The notes under the pieces: model-generated | The model's input: only the letters and a program-made list of their open reading frames with translations | Databases searched by the model: none | What the model was told of the DNA's origin: nothing | Shown here: positions 8,747 to 16,977 of the stretch, piece by piece | How the letters are laid out: every line of letters starts with the position of its first letter | Numbering within the stretch: the stretch's first letter is position 1 | From: SIG452 sp045631485 | GTDB taxonomy: Bacteria; Bacillota; Clostridia; UMGS1840 | Assembly (NCBI GenBank): GCA_045631485.1 | Contig: JAZQUU010000027.1 | Span: forward strand, 1 to 33,782 | Length of the DNA stretch: 33,782 bases | Direction of reading: 5' to 3' | Translations under genes and position numbers: made by a program

Positions 8747-9856
8747 ATGCAGAAGTTAAAGCAAATTTTAAGAAATCTGGATATTCCCCTAATCAGTGCC
8801 GTTTGCATTTTATGTGTCATCGGTATTCTTTTGGTGTCTTCTGCTACTGCCTCCTGGGGCGGAAAAAGTCAGGTCATTATCCAAACGGGTGCCTTTGTGT
8901 TGGGACTTTTTTGTTGCTTGTTCTTAGCCTTTTTGGATTACGAATTTCTGGCATCCAAATACCTTTATATCATTGGCATTGATGTGTTTTTGCTGCTTTT
9001 GGTACTGGTCATCGGAACCGGTGCGGAGGAAGTGGGCGGAAACAGTTGGATTCGGTTCGGTCCCATTGGGATTCAACCGGCAGAGCTTGTGAAAATCGGC
9101 TTTATTCTGTCCTTTGGTTTTCAGTTGGATAAAACCAAAGACCGTATCAACGAGCTTCCCGTGGTTCTTTGTCTGCTATCCCATATTGCCGTTCTTGCGG
9201 CATTGATTATGATGCAGCCCGACTTTGGCACCACAATGGTGTTTATTGCCATCTTCCTTGCTATGATTTTTGTGGCAAAAATCAGTTGGAAATACATTGC
9301 CGCCGCAGCTGCCGGGGTGGCAGTTACCATTCCGATTCTGTGGTTCTTTGTGTTTAAAGAATATCAGAAGAACCGAATCTTAACCTTCTTAAATCCCGAG
9401 CTTGATGCTCAGATGTCCGGCTATCAGGTGATGCAGTCCAAAACTGCCGTAGGTGCCGGAAAAATCTTCGGGCAAGGCCTCTATAACGGTATTCTCACCC
9501 AAAATAATTTCCTCCCCGCCAAGCATACCGACTTTATCTTTGCAGTGGCTTGTGAGGAACTTGGCTTCTTGGGAGCACTGTTGATTCTTGCTCTCATTTG
9601 CTTCATTGTGTTCCGTTGCTTCTATATTGCCCTAAACGCCAAAGACCACCTTGGTTCTTTCATCGCCATCGGCGTGGGAACCATGATTCTGGTCCAGTCC
9701 TTTGAAAACATCGGTATGACCATCGGCTTAACCCCCGTCACCGGCATCACCCTCCCCTTCCTAAGCTACGGCGGCTCCTCCATGGTTACCAACCTGATAG
9801 CAATAGGACTGGTATTAAACGTCAAAATGAAAAATAAAAATCTATCTTTTATATAG
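8747..9856 (+). CDS. rodA: SEDS peptidoglycan glycosyltransferase (RodA/FtsW family)
   Basis: A 369-residue, roughly ten-helix SEDS protein that polymerises lipid II with a class-B PBP. Visible signatures are NSWIRFGPIGIQPAELVKI, TDFIFAVACEELGFLG and the C-terminal PVTGITLPFLSYGGSS. RodA (elongation) is favoured over FtsW/SpoVE by the short length, the NLDIPLI start and the lack of mur neighbours, but the assignment within SEDS is inference. AATGAGGAAAC precedes the ATG 14 bp after trkH, so it is likely the last gene of the trk operon. No terminator is seen directly after it. Confidence 0.85.
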   Translation: MQKLKQILRNLDIPLISAVCILCVIGILLVSSATASWGGKSQVIIQTGAFVLGLFCCLFLAFLDYEFLASKYLYIIGIDVFLLLLVLVIGTGAEEVGGNSWIRFGPIGIQPAELVKIGFILSFGFQLDKTKDRINELPVVLCLLSHIAVLAALIMMQPDFGTTMVFIAIFLAMIFVAKISWKYIAAAAAGVAVTIPILWFFVFKEYQKNRILTFLNPELDAQMSGYQVMQSKTAVGAGKIFGQGLYNGILTQNNFLPAKHTDFIFAVACEELGFLGALLILALICFIVFRCFYIALNAKDHLGSFIAIGVGTMILVQSFENIGMTIGLTPVTGITLPFLSYGGSSMVTNLIAIGLVLNVKMKNKNLSFI

Positions 9857-9889
9857 GAGGGGGTTTGAAAATCTTCCTCTAACCCAAAA

Positions 9890-10043
9890 ATCTCACCCAT
9901 CGGCAACGCCTCCCTTGCCTAAAGGGAGGGGGACCATCGAAGATGGTGGAGGGATTCTCGGTACGCCTTCGCAATGATTACCACCCATTGGGTGCTCAGT
10001 TGATTCATTCCCGCCGATTTTTCTGCACCTTGATAGTGTGAAC
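9890..10043 (+). repeat. Composite palindromic repeat (family C)
   Basis: A chain of hairpins: CTCCCTTGCCTAAAGGGAG, ACCATCGAAGATGGT and CACCCATTGGGTG. It ends with a CGATTTTTCTGCACCTTG tail resembling the end of family D copies. A single copy is present in this window. The 449-bp gap between rodA and guaA holds this element, repeat A3, a terminator and a promoter, and no gene. Confidence 0.55.
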
Positions 10044-10047
10044 CAAA

Positions 10048-10160
10048 TCATAAAGAATAAATAAGAAATAATAAAAAAAGAGGCAGACAAAGCCTGCATT
10101 AGAATGCATCCGAAGGATGCCACCATTTTTATTCTTTATTCTCTATTATTTATTCTTTGA
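10048..10160 (+). repeat. Family A palindromic repeat, copy 3
   Basis: The most diverged copy. The core at 10082-10123 has the hairpins GGCAGACAAAGCC and GCATCCGAAGGATGC and ends CCACC, but lacks the opening GGTGG. It is flanked by AAGAATAAATAAG and TTATTCTCTATTATTTATTC tandems. Confidence 0.65.
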
Positions 10161-10171
10161 AATCGTATTTC

Positions 10172-10199
10172 AAAAGGGCGGATTCTTCCGTCCTTTTTT
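10172..10199 (+). terminator. Intrinsic terminator upstream of guaA
   Basis: AAAAGGGCGGA (10172-10182), loop TTCT, TCCGTCCTTTT (10187-10197) with one G-U, then further T. It probably ends transcription from the trk-rodA side. Confidence 0.75.
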
Positions 10200-10234
10200 G
10201 CACCAAAAAAATTTAAAAACTTACGAATAACTAC

Positions 10235-10263
10235 TTGAAAATCAGAAAAAACTATGTTACAAT
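10235..10263 (+). promoter_or_regulatory. Predicted promoter of guaA
   Basis: TTGAAA (10235-10240) and TACAAT (10258-10263), 17-bp spacer, 42 bp ahead of the start codon. Confidence 0.7.
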
Positions 10264-10305
10264 AAAGAATCATATTGATAGAAAATGACCTTTAGGAGGG
10301 ATATT

Positions 10306-11307
10306 ATGGATACCAACAAAAGACCCGATACTATGCAGCGTATCACCACAAAAGAACAGGCAGACAAATTTATCGCAGAAGAGGTTGCCAAAGTGCAGGC
10401 ACAAGTAGGCGATAAAAAGGTGCTTCTGGCTCTTTCCGGCGGGGTTGACAGTTCCGTTGTTGCAGCGCTGTTAATCAAAGCCATCGGCAAACAGTTGGTT
10501 TGCGTGCACGTAAACCACGGTTTAATGAGAAAAGGCGAATCCGAAGACGTTATCGAAGTGTTCCGCAATCAGATGGATGCAAACTTAATCTATGTGGATG
10601 CAACCGACCGTTTCTTAGACCTGTTGGCAGGCGTATCTGACCCCGAAAAGAAACGTAAAATCATCGGCGGCGAATTTATCAAAGTGTTTGATGAAGAAGC
10701 AGCAAAACTGGAAGGTATCGACTTTTTGGCTCAGGGTACCATTTATCCCGATATTTTAGAAAGTATTAAAGCGGCAGAAAGCGGCAAACCCGTAAAAAGC
10801 CATCACAATGTTGGGGGCTTGCCCGACGATATGGCAATGGAACTGGTTGAACCCTTAAAACTGCTCTTTAAAGACGAAGTTCGTGTGGTTGGGGAAGCAC
10901 TCGGCCTGCCCCACGCTATGGTATATCGTCAGCCCTTCCCGGGTCCCGGTCTGGGCGTTCGTTGCTTAGGCGCCATCACCCGAGACAGACTGCACGCCTT
11001 AAGAGAAGCAGACGCTATCTTAAGAGACGAATTTGATAAATGCGGACTGGCAGAAACCGTTTGGCAGTATTTCATCTCCGTGCCCGACATGAAGAGCGTT
11101 GGCGTTCGTAATGAAATGCGTTACGAAGGTTGGCCTGCAATCATCCGTGCGGTGAATACCGTGGACGCTATGACCGCCACCATCGAAGAAATCCCCTACG
11201 AAATTCTTCACAAAATCACTGCCCGCATCACCTCCGAAGTGGAAGGCATTAACCGTGTGCTCTTAGACCTCACCCCGAAGCCGACCGGCACGATCGAGTG
11301 GGAATAA
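10306..11307 (+). CDS. guaA: GMP synthase, ATP-pyrophosphatase subunit only (no glutaminase domain)
   Basis: A 333-residue protein aligning with the C-terminal two domains of GMP synthase: the N-type ATP pyrophosphatase P-loop SGGVDSS (44-50), HVNHGLMRKGE, GTIYPDILES, FPGPGLGVR, and the GMPS dimerisation tail ending TGTIEWE. It converts XMP to GMP. The roughly 190-residue class I glutaminase domain of usual bacterial GuaA (about 510 residues) is absent, so ammonia must come from a separate GuaAa-type subunit or be used directly. I chose ATG 10306 because TAGGAGGG (10293-10300) is ideally spaced; ATG 10285 lies upstream of it. No glutaminase gene is nearby. Confidence 0.92.
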   Translation: MDTNKRPDTMQRITTKEQADKFIAEEVAKVQAQVGDKKVLLALSGGVDSSVVAALLIKAIGKQLVCVHVNHGLMRKGESEDVIEVFRNQMDANLIYVDATDRFLDLLAGVSDPEKKRKIIGGEFIKVFDEEAAKLEGIDFLAQGTIYPDILESIKAAESGKPVKSHHNVGGLPDDMAMELVEPLKLLFKDEVRVVGEALGLPHAMVYRQPFPGPGLGVRCLGAITRDRLHALREADAILRDEFDKCGLAETVWQYFISVPDMKSVGVRNEMRYEGWPAIIRAVNTVDAMTATIEEIPYEILHKITARITSEVEGINRVLLDLTPKPTGTIEWE

Positions 11308-11329
11308 TACCATAAAAATTATCAAAGGT

Positions 11330-11361
11330 ACTGCTCTGCCGATTTTGGCGGGGCAGTTTTC
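11330..11361 (+). terminator. Intrinsic terminator of guaA
   Basis: ACTGCTCTGCC (11330-11340), loop GATTTT, GGCGGGGCAGT (11347-11357), with two G-U pairs, then a T-rich tract. Confidence 0.85.
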
Positions 11362-11443
11362 TTTTTGTTTTGTAAAAATCCCAAAAACCGCCAAAAATAA
11401 TAAGTTTCCCGAAAAAATTTCAAAAAAATATTCCGAAAATATC

Positions 11444-11472
11444 TTGACAAATAGTGTGTAGTATGGTAAAAT
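11444..11472 (+). promoter_or_regulatory. Predicted promoter of the T-box operon
   Basis: TTGACA (11444-11449) and TAAAAT (11467-11472), 17-bp spacer, directly ahead of the T-box leader. Confidence 0.82.
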
Positions 11473-11479
11473 ATTTTCC

Positions 11480-11756
11480 AAATTGAAAACGCAGAGAAGC
11501 GGAGTAGTAAGCAAAAACTTTCGCCCCAAGAGAGATGTCGGTTGCTGCGAGACATTGGGAAAGATTTGCCGAACTCACCGCGGAGCGGCTGCCGTGAACG
11601 TTGCAGTAGGGGCAGACGGGAACTCCCGTGACAGAGTATGGATGTGATAGCATCCGAAAGTGCATCCCCCCAGGATGAAGAAGAGTGGTACCGCGGAAAC
11701 ATCGAATGTAACGTTTTCGTCTCTTTGAACTAACGAAGAGATGAAAACGTTTTTTT
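11480..11756 (+). promoter_or_regulatory. T-box leader, specifier CTC (leucine)
   Basis: Stem I is well formed: GCGG/CCGC at the base, then a specifier loop with AGTAGTAA on one side and GAACTCA on the other, then GCAAA/TTTGC and CTTT/AAAG. The AGAGAG bulge and the distal loop GGTTGCTGCGA are capped by ATGTC/GACAT. In the canonical GAA-NNN-A frame the specifier is CTC at 11574-11576, a leucine codon. The T-box motif AGAGTGGTACCGCGG is at 11682-11696; its TGGT bulge would pair with ACCA of uncharged tRNA-Leu. The terminator competes at 11710-11756. Uncharged tRNA-Leu should switch the downstream genes on. Confidence 0.92.
11710..11756 (+). terminator. T-box terminator
   Basis: AACGTTTTCGTCTCTT (11710-11725) pairs with AAGAGATGAAAACGTT (11736-11751) with one G-U, followed by T. 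It is the alternative to the antiterminator that contains the T-box motif. Confidence 0.92.
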
Positions 11757-11800
11757 GTTGGTATAATCCTACTTTTATATTTTGAAAGGAGTTTTCAACC

Positions 11801-13189
11801 ATGAAAACCATCAACGTTACTGACATTACCCTTAAGAAGCTGTCGAAGGACCGTGCAGTTTCCTTATTATTCCGTGAAAAATCTGCCATTGCAAGCTGTG
11901 CAGATCAATTGGGTGTGGGTGCCATTGAATTACCTTGTGTAAAAAATCTTCGTGAAGATACCATTATTGATAAAACCATCGCTCAGAATGTGGGAAATGC
12001 GGTGCTCGCGATTCCCGTTGGCTTTAGCAAGGAAGATGTTGCATCTGTGTGGGAATGTGTGAAAGATGCCAAAAATCCCCGTTTGCAGATTGAGCTTCCC
12101 GTTTCCACCATTCAGATGGAATATACTTATCATGTGAAGCAGGCAGTGATGCTTGAAAAAATTGCAGAACTGGTGAAAGAAGCAAAAACCTTCTGCTCCG
12201 ATGTGGAATTTGCCGCATTGGATGCCACCAGAGCAGATGTTGACTTTTTGGTTGCCGCTTCCAAAGAAGCCGAAGCAAACGGCGCAACTTTAATCACCGT
12301 TTGTGATGATGCGGGCGTTTCCACTCCCGATGAGATTGCAAAACTGGTTGCAACCGTGAAAGAAGCAGTAAGCATTCCCGTGTATGTGCAGGTTTCCGAC
12401 CGTATCAATATGGGTGTTGCGGCTGCATTTTCTGCAATCTCTTCCGGTGCAGACGGCGTGAAATGCGCAATGGCAGGCAAAGATGCACTCTTAACCGGAG
12501 AATTCTCCGATGCAATGCGTGCCTGCGGTGCTCAGATTGATGCCGAAATCAAACTGGATATCACCAAAATCCACGCAAGTATTGACGATATGGTTGCAGG
12601 CATCAATCATAGCGGTTACGAAACTGCCGAAGAAGTAAGCGATACCAAAAAAATTCTCTTGGATTCCGATTCTTCCCTGGCTCAGGTGGCTCAGGCGGCT
12701 ACCGTTCTCGGTTACGAATTGTCCGATTCCGATATCGGAAATGTATATAAAGCGCTGATGCAGGTTTGCGAAAAGAAAGGTGCGGTAGGCTCCAAAGAAT
12801 TTGAAGCTCTGATTGCAAGCTCCGCAATGCAGGCACCCTCCACCTATCATTTTGAAGCATACACCACCACAAGCTCCAATGTGGCAACCTCTATGTCACA
12901 GGTAACCTTAAAACGAAATGACGAAGTGATTTGCGGCGTTGCCAATGGAGACGGTCCCATTGATTCTGCCTTCCGTGCTATTGAGCAGTGCATCGGCCAT
13001 CACTATGAATTAGACGATTTTCAGGTGCAGTCCGTGACCGAGGGAAAAGAAGCGCTTGGTTCTGCCCTGGTAAGACTGCGCAACAACGGAAAACTCTATT
13101 CCGGCAACGGCACTTCCACCGATATTGTTGCAGCAAGTATCAGAGCGTATATCAATGCGCTCAACAAAATTGTATTTGAGGAGGCATAA
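11801..13189 (+). CDS. LeuA-like protein: degenerate HMGL-type TIM barrel plus intact LeuA regulatory domain
   Basis: 462 residues. Residues about 1-270 follow 2-isopropylmalate synthase: DVEFAALDATRADVDFL (134-150) corresponds to the LeuA DVEFSxEDAxRSDxDFL block. Residues about 345-457 match the LeuA allosteric domain (GVANGDGPIDSAFRAIEQ; GNGTSTDIVAAS). The active-site motifs are gone: the DTTLRDGEQ position reads DITLKKLSK (8-16), the HCHND metal ligands read VQVSDR (196-201), and the NGIGERAGN loop reads CAMAGKDAL (222-230). It therefore probably does not perform acetyl-CoA/2-oxoisovalerate condensation by the known mechanism, though the leucine-sensing domain looks intact. GAAAGGAG precedes the ATG. 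The leucine T-box controls it, and the next gene starts 1 bp after its stop. Function is unknown. Confidence 0.8.
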   Translation: MKTINVTDITLKKLSKDRAVSLLFREKSAIASCADQLGVGAIELPCVKNLREDTIIDKTIAQNVGNAVLAIPVGFSKEDVASVWECVKDAKNPRLQIELPVSTIQMEYTYHVKQAVMLEKIAELVKEAKTFCSDVEFAALDATRADVDFLVAASKEAEANGATLITVCDDAGVSTPDEIAKLVATVKEAVSIPVYVQVSDRINMGVAAAFSAISSGADGVKCAMAGKDALLTGEFSDAMRACGAQIDAEIKLDITKIHASIDDMVAGINHSGYETAEEVSDTKKILLDSDSSLAQVAQAATVLGYELSDSDIGNVYKALMQVCEKKGAVGSKEFEALIASSAMQAPSTYHFEAYTTTSSNVATSMSQVTLKRNDEVICGVANGDGPIDSAFRAIEQCIGHHYELDDFQVQSVTEGKEALGSALVRLRNNGKLYSGNGTSTDIVAASIRAYINALNKIVFEEA

Positions 13190-13190
13190 G

Positions 13191-15650
13191 ATGAAAATCG
13201 TATTTTCCACCAAGAATGTTGCCCGTGCAACCTTTTTGGATACCTGTCGTTATGCCTTTGATTACGGCTTTTCCGGATTTGAAATCTATGACGCCATCAA
13301 GGAGAGAACCGCTCATCACGACAGTATTTTAAGACAAGATCGCATCGCCGATGCCAAAAGAAAACTTGTGAACAGAAACCTTGCGGTTTGTGCACTTCGT
13401 ATGCCCGAAAGCCTGGATAGTGAAAACACCACTCCGGAGCTTGTGGCAAAATATGTGGATATGGCGGCAGCTTCCGGCATTGAGCAGGTGATTGTTTTCT
13501 TAACGGAAAGCGTATCCTATGATATATTGGACGAAAAGCTGTCCCTTGCCGTGAAAAAAGCGGAAAACTGCGATGTGAATATTTTATTTGAAACCGTTGG
13601 ACCTCTTGCCAACACCGAGAATGTGATTGGAATTATCAATCATTTTTCCTCGGCAGCCATCGGTGCGGCGTGGAATGTGAGAGGCACTTGCTTTGATGCA
13701 GGCGAAACCTCCGAAACCACCATCAAAACCCTGGGTGCATACATTAAGTATGTCCGTCTGGGCGATATGAAAGAGGGCAAAACCGTGTTAATCGGGGAAG
13801 GCGAGCTGGATGTGGCAAAGCTCATCAACGCCTTATCTTCCTTAAACTACGAAGGTTATATCTGTGCGGCGTGGAACGATGAAATCAACGATGCGGATAT
13901 TGTTTTAACCCATTTTGCCAACTATATTGCACAGTTAAACCGTGATAAGAAAACCTTTGATAAAGCATATTACAACCGTGATAAATCAGGCACCTTCGTA
14001 TGGAAAAAATACGATGTTATTGATGCTACTTTTGCCGATGTTTTAGACACGATGGCAGAAAAGTATCCCGACCAGTATGCCTTTAAATATCCCACCCTGG
14101 ATTACACCAGAACCTATGAGCAGTTCCGTCGTGATGTGGATGAATGTGCCGCTGCGCTGATTTCTTTGGGCGTAAAGGCAGGAGACCATGTTGCGGTGTG
14201 GGCAACCAATGTGCCCGAATGGTTTATCACCTTCTGGGCAACCACCAAAATCGGCGCTGTTTTGGTAACGGTAAATACTGCATACAGAATTCACGAAATT
14301 GAATATCTCTTAAAACAGTCCGACACGCATACCCTTGTGATGATTGAATATTGCAAGGATATCAACTACAAAGAAATCGTTTCCGAGCTTTGTCCGGAGC
14401 TTGCAACCTTAGAACCGGGCAAACCCTTGTATTCCAAGAAACTGCCCTTCTTAAGAAATGTGGTAACCGTGGGCTTCTCTATGGACGGTTGCTTAACCTA
14501 CGAACAGATGCTTTCCCGTTCTTCTTTGGTTCCCAGAGAAGAAGTGCGTCGCCGTGCTTCTTTGGTGAAACCGGATGATGTTTGCAATATGCAGTACACC
14601 TCCGGTACCACAGGATTCCCAAAAGGCGTTATGCTGACCCACAGAAATATCGTAAACAACGGCAAAACCATCGGCGACAGAATGGATTTATCCACCGCAG
14701 ACCGTATGATGATTCAGGTGCCCATGTTCCATTGTTTTGGTATGGTGCTTTCCATGACCTCTATGATGACGCACGGCGGAACCCTCTGTCCCATTCCCTA
14801 TTTCTCACCCAAATCCTCCCTTGCTTGTGTCAACGATGAGAAAATTACTTGCTTTAATGGGGTTCCCACTATGTTTATCGCAATGTTTAACCATCCCGAC
14901 TTTGCAAAAACGGATTTCTCTTATATGAGAACGGGGATTATGGCAGGTGCAAACTGTCCTGCCGATTTGATGCGCAGAGCGTCTGTGGAAATGAATATGA
15001 GAGAAATCATTTCGGTTTACGGTCAGACCGAGGCATCTCCCGGTTGCACCATGGGTGAGGTTAATGAAGACCTTGACCATCGAGTGGAAACGGTGGGAAG
15101 TGCATTCCCCGGCGTGGAATGCAAAATCATTGACCCCGAAACCGGAGACGAACTGCCCGACGGCGAAAGCGGTGAATTTGTTGCCCGCGGCTTCAACATT
15201 ATGAAAGGGTACTACAAAATGCCCGAAGCAACCGCTCAGGCAATTGATGCGGACGGATGGCTTCATTCCGGCGACATTTGTATGAGAACTCCCGACGGAT
15301 ACTACAAAGTAACCGGCAGATTAAAGGATATGATTATCCGTGGCGGTGAAAACCTGTATCCCAGAGAAATTGAAGAATTTTACCTCACAAATCCCAAAGT
15401 GCGTGATGTGCAGGTGGTTGGTGTTCCCGATGAACGCTACGGCGAAGAATGTTGCGCTTGGATCATTCTGCATAAGGGCGAAAACGCAGACGAAAACGAA
15501 ATGAAAGAATTCGGGTATGCTTCCATTGCAAGACATAAAGTGCCAAAGTATTTTATGTTTGTGAACGAGTTCCCCATGAATGCGGCAGGCAAAATTTTAA
15601 AATATAAAATGCGTGACGAATCTGCCGAAAAACTGGGACTCAAAAAATAA
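13191..15650 (+). CDS. Fusion: xylose-isomerase-like TIM barrel plus AMP-forming acyl-CoA synthetase
   Basis: 819 residues. Residues about 1-255 resemble sugar phosphate isomerase/epimerase (AP-endonuclease-2-like) barrels: ILFETVG (E134), RGTCFDAG (D169), YVRLGDM (189; the usual metal-binding His is Arg), GEGELD and AAWNDE (E231). Residues about 275-815 are a FadD-type ligase that activates a carboxylic acid via an acyl-AMP: P-loop YTSGTTGFPKG (469-479), YGQTEAS (610-616), GWLHSGD (689-695), GRLKDMIIRGGENLYP and catalytic Lys in AGKILK (K801). The ATG at 13191 is chosen because GAGGAGG lies 7 bp upstream; the frame is open further upstream, inside the previous gene. It is translationally coupled to the LeuA-like gene, so it shares the leucine T-box. 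The acyl substrate is unknown. Confidence 0.87.
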   Translation: MKIVFSTKNVARATFLDTCRYAFDYGFSGFEIYDAIKERTAHHDSILRQDRIADAKRKLVNRNLAVCALRMPESLDSENTTPELVAKYVDMAAASGIEQVIVFLTESVSYDILDEKLSLAVKKAENCDVNILFETVGPLANTENVIGIINHFSSAAIGAAWNVRGTCFDAGETSETTIKTLGAYIKYVRLGDMKEGKTVLIGEGELDVAKLINALSSLNYEGYICAAWNDEINDADIVLTHFANYIAQLNRDKKTFDKAYYNRDKSGTFVWKKYDVIDATFADVLDTMAEKYPDQYAFKYPTLDYTRTYEQFRRDVDECAAALISLGVKAGDHVAVWATNVPEWFITFWATTKIGAVLVTVNTAYRIHEIEYLLKQSDTHTLVMIEYCKDINYKEIVSELCPELATLEPGKPLYSKKLPFLRNVVTVGFSMDGCLTYEQMLSRSSLVPREEVRRRASLVKPDDVCNMQYTSGTTGFPKGVMLTHRNIVNNGKTIGDRMDLSTADRMMIQVPMFHCFGMVLSMTSMMTHGGTLCPIPYFSPKSSLACVNDEKITCFNGVPTMFIAMFNHPDFAKTDFSYMRTGIMAGANCPADLMRRASVEMNMREIISVYGQTEASPGCTMGEVNEDLDHRVETVGSAFPGVECKIIDPETGDELPDGESGEFVARGFNIMKGYYKMPEATAQAIDADGWLHSGDICMRTPDGYYKVTGRLKDMIIRGGENLYPREIEEFYLTNPKVRDVQVVGVPDERYGEECCAWIILHKGENADENEMKEFGYASIARHKVPKYFMFVNEFPMNAAGKILKYKMRDESAEKLGLKK

Positions 15651-15705
15651 TCTTTTTGCAATTAAAATTTAAAAGACAATCAATATGAAAAGGAAGAGGA
15701 ACATT

Positions 15706-16962
15706 ATGAAAAAACTCTTAAGCTTAATTCTTGCGATTCTGATGATGACAACCATGATGGTATGTGCCGAAGAAGTTGTGGATGAAGTGGCAACCGATGC
15801 TGTGAAAGTAACCGCAGTGGCAGTTGAAAAAGAAGTCACCGTAAAGATTGACGGCGTTACCTTAGAAATTGCCGATCAGAAACCCATTATCGAAAACGAC
15901 AGAACCTTAGTACCCCTTCGTGCCATTTTTGAAGCCTTGGACGCTGCCGTGGAATGGGATGCAGATACCTACACCGTAACCGCAACCAAAGGGGAAACCA
16001 CCTTTGAATTGGCAATCGGTGCAACCACCTACAAAGTAAACGGCGAAGAAAAAACCTTAGATGTTCCCGCACAGATTAAAAACGACAGAACCTTGGTACC
16101 CGTAAGAGTGGTATCCGAAAGCTTAGGCTGCGAAGTAAACTGGGACGGTGAAACCTACGAAGTTACCGTAAACACTCCCGCACATCTGGCAGTTGTGGCG
16201 GAAACAGACAGAATCAGAGCCATCGAACCCACTCTGGACGGCGCTTACAAAACCGTTGACGGCGTAAGACTGCCCATCAAAATGTACATCCCCGAAGAAG
16301 GCGAAAACAAAAACATCGCAGTATTAACCATTCACGGCGGAAGCTGGTATGCAGTAACCCAAGACAGCGACACCTGGGACGGTTCCTGGATGAACTATCA
16401 GGCACAGTATTATTTTGACAAATTCGGTTACACCACCGCTGCAATCTCTTACAGAGGCATCAACTTTAACGGCGAAACCACCGTGTTTGACATTGTAGAA
16501 GATTGTAAAGATGCAGTAGCCTATATGAGAGAACAGGCAGATTTTGATAAACTGATCATTATGGGTGACTCCTCCGGCGGTCACTTGGCGGCAGAATTAG
16601 GCTTGGATGACGAAGTGGATGCGGATATCATCGTAGCGGCAAATCCCGTGTTGGACTTAACCGTAAGCTATTGGGGTTATGCGGTAAAAACCGAAGAAGA
16701 CCGTGCGGTGGCATCTCCCGCTCATAACATCAAAAAAACCGACACCAAATTCCTGGTAATGCACGGTAACAAAGACGCGGTTGTGGATTACACCATCTCC
16801 AAAAAATTCTGCGAGGATATGACTGCGGCAGGCACCGATGCCACCTTTATGGAATTGGACGGATGTGACCACGCATTCATCTTATCCCGTTATCAGTCCA
16901 CCGACGAAATGATTAACACCTTTATGGGTATGATTGATACCTATCTGGCAGATAATCTCTAA
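15706..16962 (+). CDS. Secreted copper-amine-oxidase-N domain / alpha-beta hydrolase fusion
   Basis: 418 residues. A signal peptide (about 1-21, ending VCA) is followed by a copper-amine-oxidase-like N-terminal domain with two typical NDRTLVP repeats (64-70, 126-132; about 45-155), usually a cell-surface module in Clostridia. A BD-FAE/acetyl-esterase-type hydrolase follows: oxyanion motif HGGSW (210-214), nucleophile elbow GDSSG (S289), Asp in NKDAVVD (D357) and His in CDHAF (H389), so the triad is complete. ATG 15706 has GGAAGAGGA upstream; an ATG 21 bp earlier lacks a site. Carbohydrate- or lipid-ester hydrolysis outside the cell is likely; the substrate is unknown. The CBM9-like gene begins 15 bp after its stop. 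Confidence 0.85.
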   Translation: MKKLLSLILAILMMTTMMVCAEEVVDEVATDAVKVTAVAVEKEVTVKIDGVTLEIADQKPIIENDRTLVPLRAIFEALDAAVEWDADTYTVTATKGETTFELAIGATTYKVNGEEKTLDVPAQIKNDRTLVPVRVVSESLGCEVNWDGETYEVTVNTPAHLAVVAETDRIRAIEPTLDGAYKTVDGVRLPIKMYIPEEGENKNIAVLTIHGGSWYAVTQDSDTWDGSWMNYQAQYYFDKFGYTTAAISYRGINFNGETTVFDIVEDCKDAVAYMREQADFDKLIIMGDSSGGHLAAELGLDDEVDADIIVAANPVLDLTVSYWGYAVKTEEDRAVASPAHNIKKTDTKFLVMHGNKDAVVDYTISKKFCEDMTAAGTDATFMELDGCDHAFILSRYQSTDEMINTFMGMIDTYLADNL

Positions 16963-16977
16963 GATTTGGAGTATCCT

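Noticed and set aside
11322..11889. Several minus-strand open frames of 81-126 codons over the T-box
   Set aside because: They are complements of the guaA terminator and T-box RNA; no promoter or ribosome site supports them.
11801..13189. Calling the LeuA-like gene a pseudogene
   Set aside because: The frame is intact, the regulatory domain is well conserved, it has T-box control and a tight coupling to the next gene, all of which argue for a functional protein of altered role.
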